This document shows positions 32,900 through 41,502 of a stretch of DNA of 64,000 bases, piece after piece. Position numbers and translations under genes: made by a program. The first letter of the stretch is position 1. Every line of letters begins with the position of its first letter. The notes beneath the pieces are model-generated. The model was given only the letters and a program-made list of their open reading frames with translations. It was not told where the DNA came from and did not search any database. Source of the DNA: JAIESQ01 sp964495375 (GTDB taxonomy: Bacteria > Planctomycetota > Planctomycetia > Pirellulales > JAEUIK01); the NCBI GenBank assembly GCA_964495375.1, contig CAZBWM010000019.1, positions 1 to 64,000 of the forward strand. The letters run 5' to 3'.

Positions 32900-34192
32900 C
32901 TAAGCATTCAACCCCGCGAGCCAGCCGGTGCTGAAGGCGGCCTGAAAATTAAAGCCGCCGATCGGGCCGTCGAGGTCCAGCACCTCGCCGGCCAGGTACA
33001 GGCCGGGCACGAGGCGGCTTTCCATCGTGCGCGAATCGACTTCCATGAGCGGGATACCGCCGGCGGTCACCTCGGCTTTGCCGAAGCCACGCGTGCCGGT
33101 GAGCGCGATCGACGTTTGCTTGATCGCGCGCACAAGCGCCGCGCGGGCAGTCTTGCTCAGTTCGGCGGCCCGCTGCTGACCGTCGAGGCCGGCTTGCCCG
33201 AGGAGCGCTTCGGCGAGTCGATTGGGCACTTCGTCAGGCAGCAGCGCGAGCACTTGCCGCTTGCCGGCCGCGGCTGCCGCGCTCTTCAACTGCTCGTCGA
33301 GCGCGTCGGCTTTGACGCCAGGCAGGAAGTCGAATTCCAGGCGCAGCGTGTGCGGCCTTGGATGACCACTGACAACGCGGCTGATATCGAGCGCCACGGG
33401 GCCGGTGAGGCCGAAGTGGGCGAACAGCAGCGAGCCACGGCGGGTGTCGAGCACGCGCGGTTTTTCGGTGGGCTGGACTTCGTTCGCGACAGGTTCGATC
33501 ACGCGCAACTGCGCGTCGGGCACGGTCACCCCTTTGAGCGACTGCACCCACAGGGCCGAAGTCGTTAGCGGCACGAGCGCCGGTCGCGGAGGGACGAGCG
33601 TGTGACCGAGCGCCGTGGCCCAGCGGTAACCGTCACCGGTTGTTCCGCTGCCGGGGTACGACTGTCCACCGGTGGTGACGATGACATGCTCGGCGGTGAG
33701 GGTTCGCTTGGCCGTGACGAGTTGAAAGTTGCCTGACTCTGTGCGCGCGATCTCGACCAGCGGCTCTTCGAGCGCCAACTCGCAATCGGTGCGCGAAAGT
33801 CGGGCCGTGAAGGCGGCCAGGATATCGGCGGCGCGATTGCTTGCGGGGAAGATTTTTCCCGTCTCTTCGATCTTGGTTTTGACCCCTTCCCCTTCGACGA
33901 GGGCGACAAGATCCTGCGGGCCGAGCGCGGCGAGCGCGGAGTGGAGGAACCGGCCAGGTGGGCCGTAAGCGGCCACAATGCCGCGCTCGTCGGTGGCGTG
34001 CGTGAGATTGCAGCGGGTTCCGCCCGACATGAGGATCTTGATGCCGGGGCGGCGATTCTTTTCCAAGAGGAGCGTGCGACGGCCGCGCGAGGCGGCGCGT
34101 TCGGCGGCGACGAGGCCTGCGGCGCCGGCCCCCACGACGACGACATCCCAGTGCGGCGGATCTTCAGGGGTGGGCAAGGTTGTCGCGTTCAA
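32900..34192 (-). CDS. BaiN/HI0933-type FAD-dependent oxidoreductase
   Basis: A 430-aa flavoprotein of the HI0933/YhiN/BaiN family. It has the dinucleotide fold VVVVGAGAAGLVAAERAA, the family signature ILMSGGTRCNLTHA, a second nucleotide-binding element HVIVTTGGQSYPGSGTTGDG, and the C-terminal FAD motif RLVPGLYLAGEVLDLDGPIGG. Known relatives include bile-acid 7-alpha-dehydroxylation reductases; most members have unknown substrates. The start is unclear: no ATG is available, TTG at 34192 gives a short N-terminus, TTG at 34177 is also possible, and the frame is open to 34228 where it runs into a repeat. It is cytosolic and downstream of glgC on the same strand, separated by the repeat. Confidence 0.85.
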   Translation of the reverse strand: MNATTLPTPEDPPHWDVVVVGAGAAGLVAAERAASRGRRTLLLEKNRRPGIKILMSGGTRCNLTHATDERGIVAAYGPPGRFLHSALAALGPQDLVALVEGEGVKTKIEETGKIFPASNRAADILAAFTARLSRTDCELALEEPLVEIARTESGNFQLVTAKRTLTAEHVIVTTGGQSYPGSGTTGDGYRWATALGHTLVPPRPALVPLTTSALWVQSLKGVTVPDAQLRVIEPVANEVQPTEKPRVLDTRRGSLLFAHFGLTGPVALDISRVVSGHPRPHTLRLEFDFLPGVKADALDEQLKSAAAAAGKRQVLALLPDEVPNRLAEALLGQAGLDGQQRAAELSKTARAALVRAIKQTSIALTGTRGFGKAEVTAGGIPLMEVDSRTMESRLVPGLYLAGEVLDLDGPIGGFNFQAAFSTGWLAGLNA

Positions 34193-34197
34193 GATTT

Positions 34198-34268
34198 GTA
34201 GGGTGTGCGCAGCACAGCGCTCGTGCAATTTGAAAATGCTGCGCCTTGGTGCGTTTCACGCACCCTAC
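34198..34268. repeat. GTAGGGTG...CACCCTAC inverted repeat
   Basis: Begins GTAGGGTGTGCGCAGCAC and ends GCGTTTCACGCACCCTAC, a 71-bp element with complementary ends. The same family recurs at 41253-41351 and as a fragment near 41040. It lies between glgC and the flavoprotein gene and hides the flavoprotein start. Confidence 0.7.
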
Positions 34269-34298
34269 AAGATGATCCAGTCCCCGGCGCGCGTCACT

Positions 34299-35606
34299 CT
34301 ACCCGGCCGCGGCGGGGGAGGCCGCATGCCAGCCATCGAACAGCACGGCGTCTTTCTGCACGACGACGACACCATCGACGATCATGGCCGCGCTCTCTTC
34401 GGTCGAAGCCAGCAGCCGGCGATCGTTGGTCACCCGCACGTTGCGGCCGATGCGGCAGTTCTTGTCGATGATGGCCCCTTCGATCACCGAGCCTTCGCCG
34501 ATGCCGACCGGCGGGCGCCCCGCGCGGCGATCGGCCTCGATCTCTTCGGGTGTTTGGAACTCGTCGGCCCCCATCAGGATTGAGTCGCGGATGGTCACGC
34601 CACGGCCGATGCGGCAGCGCAGCCCGATGACGCTGTTTTCGATCACGGCGCCGCTGTCGATCTGGCAGCCGTCGGAGATCAGGCTGCGCTTGATGGTGGC
34701 ACCTTCGATGCGCGCCGGCGGCAGGAAGCGGGCCCGCGTGTAGACCGGCTGATTGGGCAGGTCGAGCCGGAACGGCGGATCGGCCGAGGCGAGCGCCAAG
34801 TTCGTCTTGTAGAAAGAGCTGATGGTGCCGATGTCTTCCCAGTAACCGTCGAACAAGTAGGCCTGCACGCGACGGGCGCGGATCGACGCGGGGAAGACCT
34901 CTTTGCCGAAATCGTGGTAATCGGTCTTCGTCAGCACGTCGATCAAGGTGCTGCGGTTGAACAGGTAAATGCCCATGCTGGCCAGGCAGTCGCGGCCGCG
35001 GCTTTCGATGCCATGCTGGTCGAGCCAGGCGGGTTCGGTGCGGACGTGGGCGAGCTCGGCTTCAGTTTTGGGTTTTTCGAGAAAGCCGATCACCCGGCCG
35101 GTGCTGTCGATCCGCATGATGCCCAGCCCCGAGGCGGCCGAGGCATCGACCGGCAGCGTGGCGATCGAGACATCGGCGCCGGCCTGCTGGTGCGAGGCCA
35201 GCATGTGCTGAAAGTCCATGTGGTAGAGCTGATCGCCTGAGAGGATCAACACATAGTCGATACCGGGCTGTTGCAGGTAGCGGATGTTCTGCCGCACCGC
35301 GTCGGCGGTTCCTTGGTACCAGTCGGTCGATTCGTTTGTTTGCTGGGCGGCCAGCAGCTCGACGAAGCCGCCGTTGAAGGCGTCGAAGTTGTAAGCGCGG
35401 CGGATGTGCCGGTGCAGGCTCACCGAGTTGAACTGCGTGAGCACGTAGATGCGGTTCAGCCCGCAGTGGATGCAGTTCGACAGCGGAATGTCGATGAGGC
35501 GGTACTTGCCGGCGACCGGCACGGCGGGCTTCGAGCGGTACTTGGTGAGCGGAAACAGACGGGTGCCGCGGCCGCCGCCGAGCACGAGCGCCAGACAGTT
35601 TTGCAT
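34299..35606 (-). CDS. glgC: glucose-1-phosphate adenylyltransferase
   Basis: GlgC makes ADP-glucose from glucose-1-phosphate and ATP, the regulated step of glycogen synthesis. The 435-aa protein has the nucleotidyltransferase loop LVLGGGRGTRLFPLTKYRSKPAVPV, the IDIPLSNCIHCGLNRIYVLTQFNS segment, WYQGTADAVRQN, LSGDQLYHMD (Asp for metal), GLGIMRID, FLEKPK, and GYWEDIGTI. The last ~150 residues are a left-handed beta-helix of hexapeptides (LISDGCQIDSGAVIENSVIG, IIDKNCRIGRNVRVTND). Length is normal. No other glycogen genes are adjacent in the window. ATG at 35606 begins the conserved sequence. Confidence 0.96.
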   Translation of the reverse strand: MQNCLALVLGGGRGTRLFPLTKYRSKPAVPVAGKYRLIDIPLSNCIHCGLNRIYVLTQFNSVSLHRHIRRAYNFDAFNGGFVELLAAQQTNESTDWYQGTADAVRQNIRYLQQPGIDYVLILSGDQLYHMDFQHMLASHQQAGADVSIATLPVDASAASGLGIMRIDSTGRVIGFLEKPKTEAELAHVRTEPAWLDQHGIESRGRDCLASMGIYLFNRSTLIDVLTKTDYHDFGKEVFPASIRARRVQAYLFDGYWEDIGTISSFYKTNLALASADPPFRLDLPNQPVYTRARFLPPARIEGATIKRSLISDGCQIDSGAVIENSVIGLRCRIGRGVTIRDSILMGADEFQTPEEIEADRRAGRPPVGIGEGSVIEGAIIDKNCRIGRNVRVTNDRRLLASTEESAAMIVDGVVVVQKDAVLFDGWHAASPAAAG

Positions 35607-35774
35607 GGATGAACCTCAGCCCCCCGAACGCGCGAATGCGATGGACAAGTACCTAGCCTTTATCGGTTATCGATCGAGAGGACGCAAGGCGGGGCAAAGG
35701 GCACGAGAGCGGGGGAATAGGAGAGAGTAGAGCACCGGATGGGCAGCGGATGACGGCGTCGCGCACAGGCCAAG

Positions 35775-35849
35775 GGGGACAGTCCCGTGTTTTCGGACTT
35801 CGCCGATTGGTTGACGCACGACCGAACCCCGAAAAACGGGACAGTCCCC
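35775..35849. repeat. GGGGACAGTCCC inverted repeat
   Basis: Arms 35775-35796 (GGGGACAGTCCCG...TTTTCGG) and 35829-35849 (CCGAAAAACGGGACAGTCCCC) face each other around 32 nt. They differ at only a few positions. Related fragments beginning GGGGGACAGG or GGGGGACTGG occur near 32738 and 29205. The element lies in the 320-nt spacer between divergent glgC and the symporter; nothing else was seen there. Confidence 0.75.
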
Positions 35850-35928
35850 AGACGCGTCGAGAGCCGGGAACAACTCCCGCCGGTGCCTATCCCGCCTGCG
35901 GCCCAGGCGTGTTACGATTGCCCCCACT

Positions 35929-37518
35929 ATGGGCGAGGAAATTGTCAGTGTCGGCAGTGCCAGCAGCCTGGCGGCGATCGATATCGCGATCATCGTCGCC
36001 TACATGGTCGGCATGCAGTTGGTGGGCATGTTCTATGCCCGCTATGTCCATTCGGCGGGGGATTTTTTCCTGGCCGGCAAGGCGCTGCCGTTTTGGGCGG
36101 TCGGCATTTCGATCGTGGCCAGCGACATCGGGGCGATCGACCTAATCACGGGCTCGGGGGCCGCCTATCGGCACGGCGTGGCTCAGGCCAATTTCGATTG
36201 GATCGGCTCAGTACCGGCCGTGTTGTTGGCAGCCTTCGTTTTTCTGCCGTACTACTGGCGGGCCGGGGTCTACACGATTCCTGAGTTCTTGGGGCGCCGC
36301 TACAACGCCGGCGTGCAGTGGCTGCAAGCGGTGATCTGGCTGCTCTTCATGGCGGTCAATGTCTCGCTGATGCTCTGGATGTCGTCGGTCGTGTTGAACA
36401 CCGTGCTCGGCTGGAGCCCACCGGTCGCCATTGCGGTCACAGCGGTGCTCGTCGGGCTGTATACGGTCACTGGCGGCCTGGCGGCCGTGGTGATGACCGA
36501 CGTGCTGCAAGTGGTGGTGATGTTCGTCGGCGCGGGGGCGCTCGTCGTGCTCAGCGTGTGGGATGCCGGCGGCTGGTCGAACATGAGCCAGACGATTCTC
36601 GCGCAGCCGGGGACCACGCCCGACTTCTTCACGCTGCTGGTGCCGCACGGCGCGAAGACGCCGTACCCTTGGACCGGCATCGTCTTCGGCCTGGGCATTG
36701 TGATGTCGACCGCCTACTTCGTCGGCAATCAGGCGATCTTGCAGCGCGCACTGGGCGCCCGCAGCGAGTGGGACGCCAAGGCGGGGATGATCGTTGCCGG
36801 GTTCTTGAAGCTCTTGATTCCGATGCTGATGTTCGTGCCCGGGATCGCGGCGCGGGCGCTCTATCCCGATCTGGATAAGCCCGACAGCGCCGTGCCGACG
36901 TTGGTGCGCGACCTGATGCCGACCGGCCTGCGCGGGCTGATGTTCGCGGCCTTCTTCGCGGCCTTGATGTCGAGCGTCGACTCGTACTTGAATAGCTGGA
37001 CCACGGTGTTCATCTCCGACTTGTACAGCAAGTTCTTTCGCCGCGTAGCGAGGCGGCCGCTAGACGATCATCACGCGCTGGTGCTCAGCCGCTGGTTGAC
37101 CGGCGTGCTGTTGGTAGCAGCATCGCTCTTCGCCCCGGTGATCGGCAAGTTCGAGACAATCTACGTGGCGCTGCAGACGATTCTCTCGTTCTTTCAAGGG
37201 CCGACGCTGGCGATTCTGCTGCTGGGCATTTTGTGGCGGCGGGCGACTGGTTGGGGCGGCCTCGTCGGCCTGGTGACGGGCGTGTTCTTGACGATGGTTT
37301 TGTCGTGGCTTGGCGGTGATGTGTTCCCGTCGGAGCGACCCTTCTTGTTCGTTTCGTTCTGGTCGTTCTGGTGTACGCTGGCAGTGACGATTGTTGTCAG
37401 CCTGCTGACGAAGCCTGAGCCGCCGGAGAAACTGCGCGGGCTCGTTTACGGCGAAGTTTTGCGCGACCCAGCCGCTCAGGCGTTGCTCGCGGAAAGGATG
37501 CGGTCGACCGATGGCTGA
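35929..37518 (+). CDS. sodium:solute symporter (SSS family)
   Basis: A 529-aa inner-membrane symporter of the sodium/solute (SGLT-like) family with about 13 spans. Landmarks: IAIIVAYMVGMQLVGMFYAR in span 1, HSAGDFFLAGKALPFWAVGISIVASDIGA in span 2 and its loop, TVTGGLAAVVMTDVLQVVVM (the TGGL...D.VQ family pattern) in the centre, LRGLMFAAFFAALMSSVDSYLNS (sodium-site span 8), and FQGPTLAILLLGILWRRATGWG near the end. Substrate is probably a sugar or other small organic molecule but is not predictable. It starts a tight four-gene operon; the stop overlaps the next start (ATGGCTGA). Confidence 0.93.
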   Translation: MGEEIVSVGSASSLAAIDIAIIVAYMVGMQLVGMFYARYVHSAGDFFLAGKALPFWAVGISIVASDIGAIDLITGSGAAYRHGVAQANFDWIGSVPAVLLAAFVFLPYYWRAGVYTIPEFLGRRYNAGVQWLQAVIWLLFMAVNVSLMLWMSSVVLNTVLGWSPPVAIAVTAVLVGLYTVTGGLAAVVMTDVLQVVVMFVGAGALVVLSVWDAGGWSNMSQTILAQPGTTPDFFTLLVPHGAKTPYPWTGIVFGLGIVMSTAYFVGNQAILQRALGARSEWDAKAGMIVAGFLKLLIPMLMFVPGIAARALYPDLDKPDSAVPTLVRDLMPTGLRGLMFAAFFAALMSSVDSYLNSWTTVFISDLYSKFFRRVARRPLDDHHALVLSRWLTGVLLVAASLFAPVIGKFETIYVALQTILSFFQGPTLAILLLGILWRRATGWGGLVGLVTGVFLTMVLSWLGGDVFPSERPFLFVSFWSFWCTLAVTIVVSLLTKPEPPEKLRGLVYGEVLRDPAAQALLAERMRSTDG

Positions 37519-37837
37519 CGCCTTGCAAACCTCGGGCGAGCCCCAACTGGTGGAAGTGAGTTGGGCCGATCGCCTGGAAGACTTACGCTTGGCGATCGCC
37601 GCGCCACTGCGCGCCGCGCATCAACCGCTCGACAACTGGCTCGACAGCCTGCCGATGTGGGTGGCGCAGATCTGCGCGATCGGGCTGTTCGTGGTCGCCG
37701 GGCTGTGGGTGATGACACTGTCGCGCGACTTCGTGTTCTTGGGATCGCCGAGCAAGTCGCGGTGGCGCGATCTGCGATTGTGGTCGATCGCGCTCTTGCT
37801 GCCGTATATCGTGGTCTACTGGTGGTTGGGAAGGTAG
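37511..37837 (+). CDS. small membrane protein encoded with the symporter, 108 aa
   Basis: Two predicted spans: MWVAQICAIGLFVVAGLWVM (about residues 49-68) and LRLWSIALLLPYIVVYWWLG (at the C-terminus). The first 45 residues are cytosolic and amphipathic. The ATG overlaps the symporter stop by 8 bases, so translation is coupled and the protein may be a symporter accessory or regulator. No family recognised. Confidence 0.75.
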   Translation: MADALQTSGEPQLVEVSWADRLEDLRLAIAAPLRAAHQPLDNWLDSLPMWVAQICAIGLFVVAGLWVMTLSRDFVFLGSPSKSRWRDLRLWSIALLLPYIVVYWWLGR

Positions 37838-37843
37838 TTAACG

Positions 37844-38098
37844 ATGGACCAGACCGACTATCGCCAGCGGGATGCCGCGTCGTTCTTGATGCTGGGCACG
37901 TTCTTCGCCGTAATGGGATCGCTGGTGCTGGTCGGCACGTTCTGGACGCTCGAGCGGATGCACGCGATGGTGGTCAATCTCGCGGCCGGATCGATTCTGC
38001 TGGGGATTGGGCTGGGGATGTTGGCGCTGGGCGCAAGGGCAAGGCGGCGGGCGCTTGATAATCCGTCGGGCGAGCAGAGCGACTCGCCGCGCTCATGA
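37844..38098 (+). CDS. small membrane protein, 84 aa
   Basis: Two spans: FLMLGTFFAVMGSLVLVGTFW (about 15-35) and VVNLAAGSILLGIGLGMLAL (about 43-62), with a basic cytosolic tail. It starts 6 nt after the previous stop and its stop overlaps the next start (ATGA), so it belongs to the symporter operon. Function unknown. Confidence 0.75.
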   Translation: MDQTDYRQRDAASFLMLGTFFAVMGSLVLVGTFWTLERMHAMVVNLAAGSILLGIGLGMLALGARARRRALDNPSGEQSDSPRS

Positions 38099-38760
38099 CG
38101 GCGCTCGCGCCGGCCGTTTCGCGCGAGGAAGCGCTGCGCCGGCTGACGCGGCGCGGCTGGTGGTCGATCTTCGTTCGCCGATCCCGCGAGACGCATCTCG
38201 AACTAGTTTATCTGCCGCGCTATCAGATTGCGCTGGCACCGGCCGTAGCGCAGGGATCGGACGTCAACACGGGCACAACCGCCGGCGCGACGGATCATGT
38301 TGACTCCGACGCGGCACTCCTAGGCAAGCCAGCAGTGGCACCCAGCTCGCCTGGTGGTATGTATGCGGCGGCCCTCGTTGGTGCGTACGAAGGGGAGGTC
38401 GATATCTTCGATTTGGCCGGTGTGAAATACGCCGATCGCGGGCCGGACGAGCTCTTTGCGCCGGCGCTTTCGGCCGACGAGGCCCTGCACGCCGCGCAGC
38501 TGCGCGTGCAACGCGCGGCGCTGGCGGTGACCCGTCCGCGCGAGCGCCTGGCGCTCGCCGAACCGCCGCGAATCGAGCTGGTTTACTACCCTTACTGGGC
38601 CTACTATTTCCGTCGCTGGGCCGGTATGCTGGACGCCGCATTGCTCGATGCGGTCACGGGATCGCGAGCCGGCCCGCAACTCAAACGAGCCCTCCTGGCG
38701 GCGCTGGCAGCCAATCAAGGCGCCGCTAGAGCTAGCGCGCGGGACAAGTCCCGCGGCTAA
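38095..38760 (+). CDS. hypothetical protein with repeat-derived segments, 221 aa
   Basis: Not recognised. The N-terminus (EEALRRLTRRGWWSIFVRRS) and the tract RIELVYYPYWAYYFRRWAGML look like a peripheral or membrane-associated domain; the latter has the aromatic pattern YYPYWAYYFRR. Two parts appear to come from repeats: codons around 38325-38350 contain the dispersed GCCAGCAGTGGCACCC motif inside the linker GKPAVAPSSPGG, and the last residues (SARDKSRG) plus the TAA stop lie inside a 31-bp palindromic element. The original C-terminus may therefore have been altered. The start overlaps the previous stop (ATGA). Confidence 0.65.
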   Translation: MTALAPAVSREEALRRLTRRGWWSIFVRRSRETHLELVYLPRYQIALAPAVAQGSDVNTGTTAGATDHVDSDAALLGKPAVAPSSPGGMYAAALVGAYEGEVDIFDLAGVKYADRGPDELFAPALSADEALHAAQLRVQRAALAVTRPRERLALAEPPRIELVYYPYWAYYFRRWAGMLDAALLDAVTGSRAGPQLKRALLAALAANQGAARASARDKSRG

Positions 38761-38815
38761 CGCTCTGGTAATCGCATCGCACCAGCTAGCGCGCGGAGTA
38801 AACTCCGCGGCTAAC
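38731..38815 (+). repeat. direct pair of 31-bp palindromic REP-like elements
   Basis: Copies 3 (38731-38761) and 4 (38785-38815), both plus orientation, 54 bp apart. Core stems are GGGA/TCCC in copy 3 and GGAG/CTCC in copy 4. Copy 3 carries the stop codon of the preceding gene; copy 4 ends 33 nt before the glycosidase ATG. Confidence 0.9.
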
Positions 38816-38848
38816 GTTCCGGTCACTTCGACACACGGTTTTTACATC

Positions 38849-41026
38849 ATGCCCGAGATCACTTATCGCGACGGACGCTTCTGGCGCGATGGCCAGCCGT
38901 TTTTCTTGATCGCCGCCGACTATCCGTACTTCCGCGACCGCCGCGACAACTGGCAGGATCGCCTCGAGAAGCAGAAAGCCGCCGGCGTCAACACGATCAC
39001 GTTCTACATCCCGTGGCGGCATCATCTGCGCTTCGACAAGGCCGGAGGCCGCTTCTACGACTTCACCGGCGGCACCAAGGACAGCCGCGACGTCATCGGC
39101 TACATGCAGCGGATCGAAGCGCTCGGGCTGTACATGATCGTCAAACCGGGGCCGTTCATTCATTCGGAGCTGAACATCGGCGGGCTGCCCGACCTGGTCT
39201 CGCCAAGCTTCAACCCGGGCATGTCGGCTGCGCGAAGGCATCATGGGGGTCCGGCCTACTGGAGTTACGACGCCAGCATTTTGCCGGCGGCGCTCGAGCC
39301 GAAGTTCGACGACCTGGCGCGCGAGTGGCTCGAAACGGTGCGCGACGTGATTCGCCCCTTCGTGCGGCCGGGCGGACCCGTGATTGCGCTACAGCCGAAC
39401 GACGAGACGCTCTACTGCACGTCGAACGATCCGCCGTGGCAGATCGGCTACGAGCCGTCGGGTGTGCGCTACCATCAGCAGCTTTTGGCCGAGCGTTACG
39501 GCGACATCGCCACGTACAACCGGTTGCACGGCACCGAGCACGCGGCGCTGGAGTTTGCGCAGCCGCCGAGGTTGGCCCCGGCCGAGCAAAGCGCAGTTGC
39601 CAAGCGCGAAGACGTGCTGCGCTATGTCGATTGGGCCGAATATCAGTGGCGGCTGCGGCGCGACATCTACGTGCGCTACAAGGAATATCTCGACATCGAT
39701 CTGCCGTATCTGACGAACTACGCGGGCATCACGCCGCCGATTGTCGAGAACGTGCCGGATCACAAGGATCACGCCAGCGAGAAGATTCCGGCCGACCTGG
39801 CGCCGCAGTATCCCGAGTGGTGGTTCGCCATGAACCGCATCGAGCGCGACGCGGCCGATTGCCATTACGGCATGATCAGTTGGCTGGGCGTGGCGGCTTA
39901 CGATCGCGATGTGTTCGATCGTTACATCAACACGGCCCGGCGGGCACGCGGTATCAACATGGAGGAGAACTGGGGCTTCGGCACGTTGTACGACCATCGC
40001 AGCCGTTACCCCGTGGTGCCGTTCTTTCAGACGCTGGCCTCGGTAGCCGGCGGCGCGACGGGCTACGTGATCTTCACCTGCGTGAACACCGAGTACTGGG
40101 ACCCGACGCTCGACCGCATCACAAAACTGCAGTGCAACACGTTTCCATCGCACGCGCCGATCGACGAGCATGGCGTATGTCACCCGATGTATGACACGGC
40201 TACGATGCTCAATGGCTGGTTCGCGAAGCATGGCGACGATTTCCTTAAGGCCGAGGTCGAGTTCGATTGCGCTTATCTGCTCTACGCGCCGTATGCGGCC
40301 GTGTCGTCGTGGATTCCCGACGAGCGCTACTGGAAGCTGAAGGAGTCGGGCATCCCGCGCTGCGGACGCGAGGGCTTCGAGGAGTTTTCGCGCTCTTTGC
40401 AACAGGCGGGCTACGCGCCGGCAATGTTCGAGCTCGACGCAGCGCCTGACGAGTATTTTGATAAGCCGCGGGCGTTGGCCATTCAGTCAGCATTCTTCAT
40501 GGATGCCGAGAGTCAGGAACGGTTGGCTAAGTTCATTGAGCGCGGCGGGCGGTTGTTCATCTCGGGCGAGCTGCCAAACGTCGATCTCACCTGGCAGCCC
40601 TGCACGCGCTTGAAGGACGCGGTCGAAGGGGCGCTAAAGCGCAAGGCGGCCGAAGTGGTCTATCAGAAAGAGAATCTGTTCGCCGACGGTCGCTTCGCCG
40701 AGCGGTTAGCTGCGGCCGGCATCGAGTCGAACGTGCGGACGAGCCCCGACCTGCGAGCACACGTTTATCGCAACGGCGACGACTACTTCATTTTCTTTTT
40801 CAACTTCGACGTGGCCGGCAGCTACCAGAAACTCATCGAGTTCTACGGCCGGCGGCTCGAGCTGACGGTCGGCTCGAAGACGAGCGGCGTCGTGCGCGTG
40901 ACCCGTGATCGCCTGGCCGGCTGGCTGGTTAAAGGGCGCAACGAAGTCGAAGACATCTCCGACCGCGTGTCGCTTTCGCTCGATGGCAAACAGATCGACG
41001 GCACGGGCGATTTCAGCTCGGGTTAG
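38849..41026 (+). CDS. GH35-like glycosidase (beta-galactosidase family)
   Basis: A 725-aa protein resembling glycoside hydrolase family 35/42 TIM-barrel enzymes, which release terminal galactose. The N-terminus EITYRDGRFWRDGQPFFLIA and DRLEKQKAAGVNTITFYIPW, HHLRF, are typical openings; GLYMIVKPGPFIHSELNIGGLPDLV aligns with the family's substrate-pocket segment. The acid/base strand reads VIALQPNDET where clan GH-A usually has N-E: the Glu is kept but preceded by Asp. INMEENWGFG is the candidate nucleophile region. The C-terminal third is a glutamine-amidotransferase-like and beta domain (FFMDAESQERLAKFIERGGRLFISGE). No signal peptide is seen from ATG 38849, so it may act on imported oligosaccharides. 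Confidence 0.8.
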   Translation: MPEITYRDGRFWRDGQPFFLIAADYPYFRDRRDNWQDRLEKQKAAGVNTITFYIPWRHHLRFDKAGGRFYDFTGGTKDSRDVIGYMQRIEALGLYMIVKPGPFIHSELNIGGLPDLVSPSFNPGMSAARRHHGGPAYWSYDASILPAALEPKFDDLAREWLETVRDVIRPFVRPGGPVIALQPNDETLYCTSNDPPWQIGYEPSGVRYHQQLLAERYGDIATYNRLHGTEHAALEFAQPPRLAPAEQSAVAKREDVLRYVDWAEYQWRLRRDIYVRYKEYLDIDLPYLTNYAGITPPIVENVPDHKDHASEKIPADLAPQYPEWWFAMNRIERDAADCHYGMISWLGVAAYDRDVFDRYINTARRARGINMEENWGFGTLYDHRSRYPVVPFFQTLASVAGGATGYVIFTCVNTEYWDPTLDRITKLQCNTFPSHAPIDEHGVCHPMYDTATMLNGWFAKHGDDFLKAEVEFDCAYLLYAPYAAVSSWIPDERYWKLKESGIPRCGREGFEEFSRSLQQAGYAPAMFELDAAPDEYFDKPRALAIQSAFFMDAESQERLAKFIERGGRLFISGELPNVDLTWQPCTRLKDAVEGALKRKAAEVVYQKENLFADGRFAERLAAAGIESNVRTSPDLRAHVYRNGDDYFIFFFNFDVAGSYQKLIEFYGRRLELTVGSKTSGVVRVTRDRLAGWLVKGRNEVEDISDRVSLSLDGKQIDGTGDFSSG

Positions 41027-41074
41027 CGCGTTTCGAGCTTTGTCGGGTGCGTGCAACGCACCAGCAGTTGTCGA

Positions 41075-41235
41075 GGTGTGCCACTGCTTGGCAGTCGGCG
41101 CGCCGATGCGTGATGACAGCCTTCGAGTTGGCCGCCGACGAACAAGCAGTGCCACGTCGCGCGCGACGGCTTAGCACTGCTTGCCGGCGATTCGTTGTTT
41201 GCAGCTTCGTTGCCGAGCTGCCGGCAAACTGGCAC
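41075..41235 (+). repeat. dispersed 161-bp mosaic repeat, copy B
   Basis: Inverse-orientation relative of 32535-32696, with the same terminal and internal blocks and nearly the same length (161 vs 162 bp). It includes GTGCCACTGCTTGG and, inverted, CAAGCAGTGCCAC, so it can fold on itself. Confidence 0.75.
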
Positions 41236-41252
41236 ACCAGCGGATGCCAGAT

Positions 41253-41351
41253 CTTTGTAGGGTGCGTGCAACGCACCAGGGATTTCCGCGCTGCGCAGCG
41301 TATCGCTACGAAGCGCACAAGAAACTGGTGTGCTGCGCACACCCTACAAAG
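41253..41351. repeat. 99-bp imperfect palindrome, GTAGGGTG family
   Basis: Ends CTTTGTAGGGTGCGTGCAAC and (inverted) CTTTGTAGGGTGTGCGCAGC; a central GCGCTGCGCAGCG adds a further inverted pair. Same family as 34198-34268. It adjoins copy B and the REP pair at 41361, forming a 450-bp non-coding repeat cluster. Confidence 0.8.
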
Positions 41352-41360
41352 GCTGAACAA

Positions 41361-41472
41361 GTTAGCTGCGGGACTTGTCCCGCGCGCTAGCTCGTTCGGC
41401 TAAACATCGCGCGACTACTTGTTCGATCCGACGTCGCGCTCGCTAGCGCGCGGAGTAAACTCCGCGGCTAAC
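41361..41472. repeat. inverted pair of 31-bp palindromic REP-like elements
   Basis: Copy 5 (41361-41391, minus) and copy 6 (41442-41472, plus) flank 50 nt. Core stems GGGA/TCCC and GGAG/CTCC. The pair ends 30 nt before the alpha-CTD gene. Confidence 0.9.
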
Positions 41473-41502
41473 AAATGCGCGGGAGCCGGCACTACTCGAC
41501 AA

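Noticed and set aside
38648..38848. Upstream extension of the GH35-like protein
   Set aside because: This segment overlaps the previous gene and two palindromic elements; family sequence begins at 38849.
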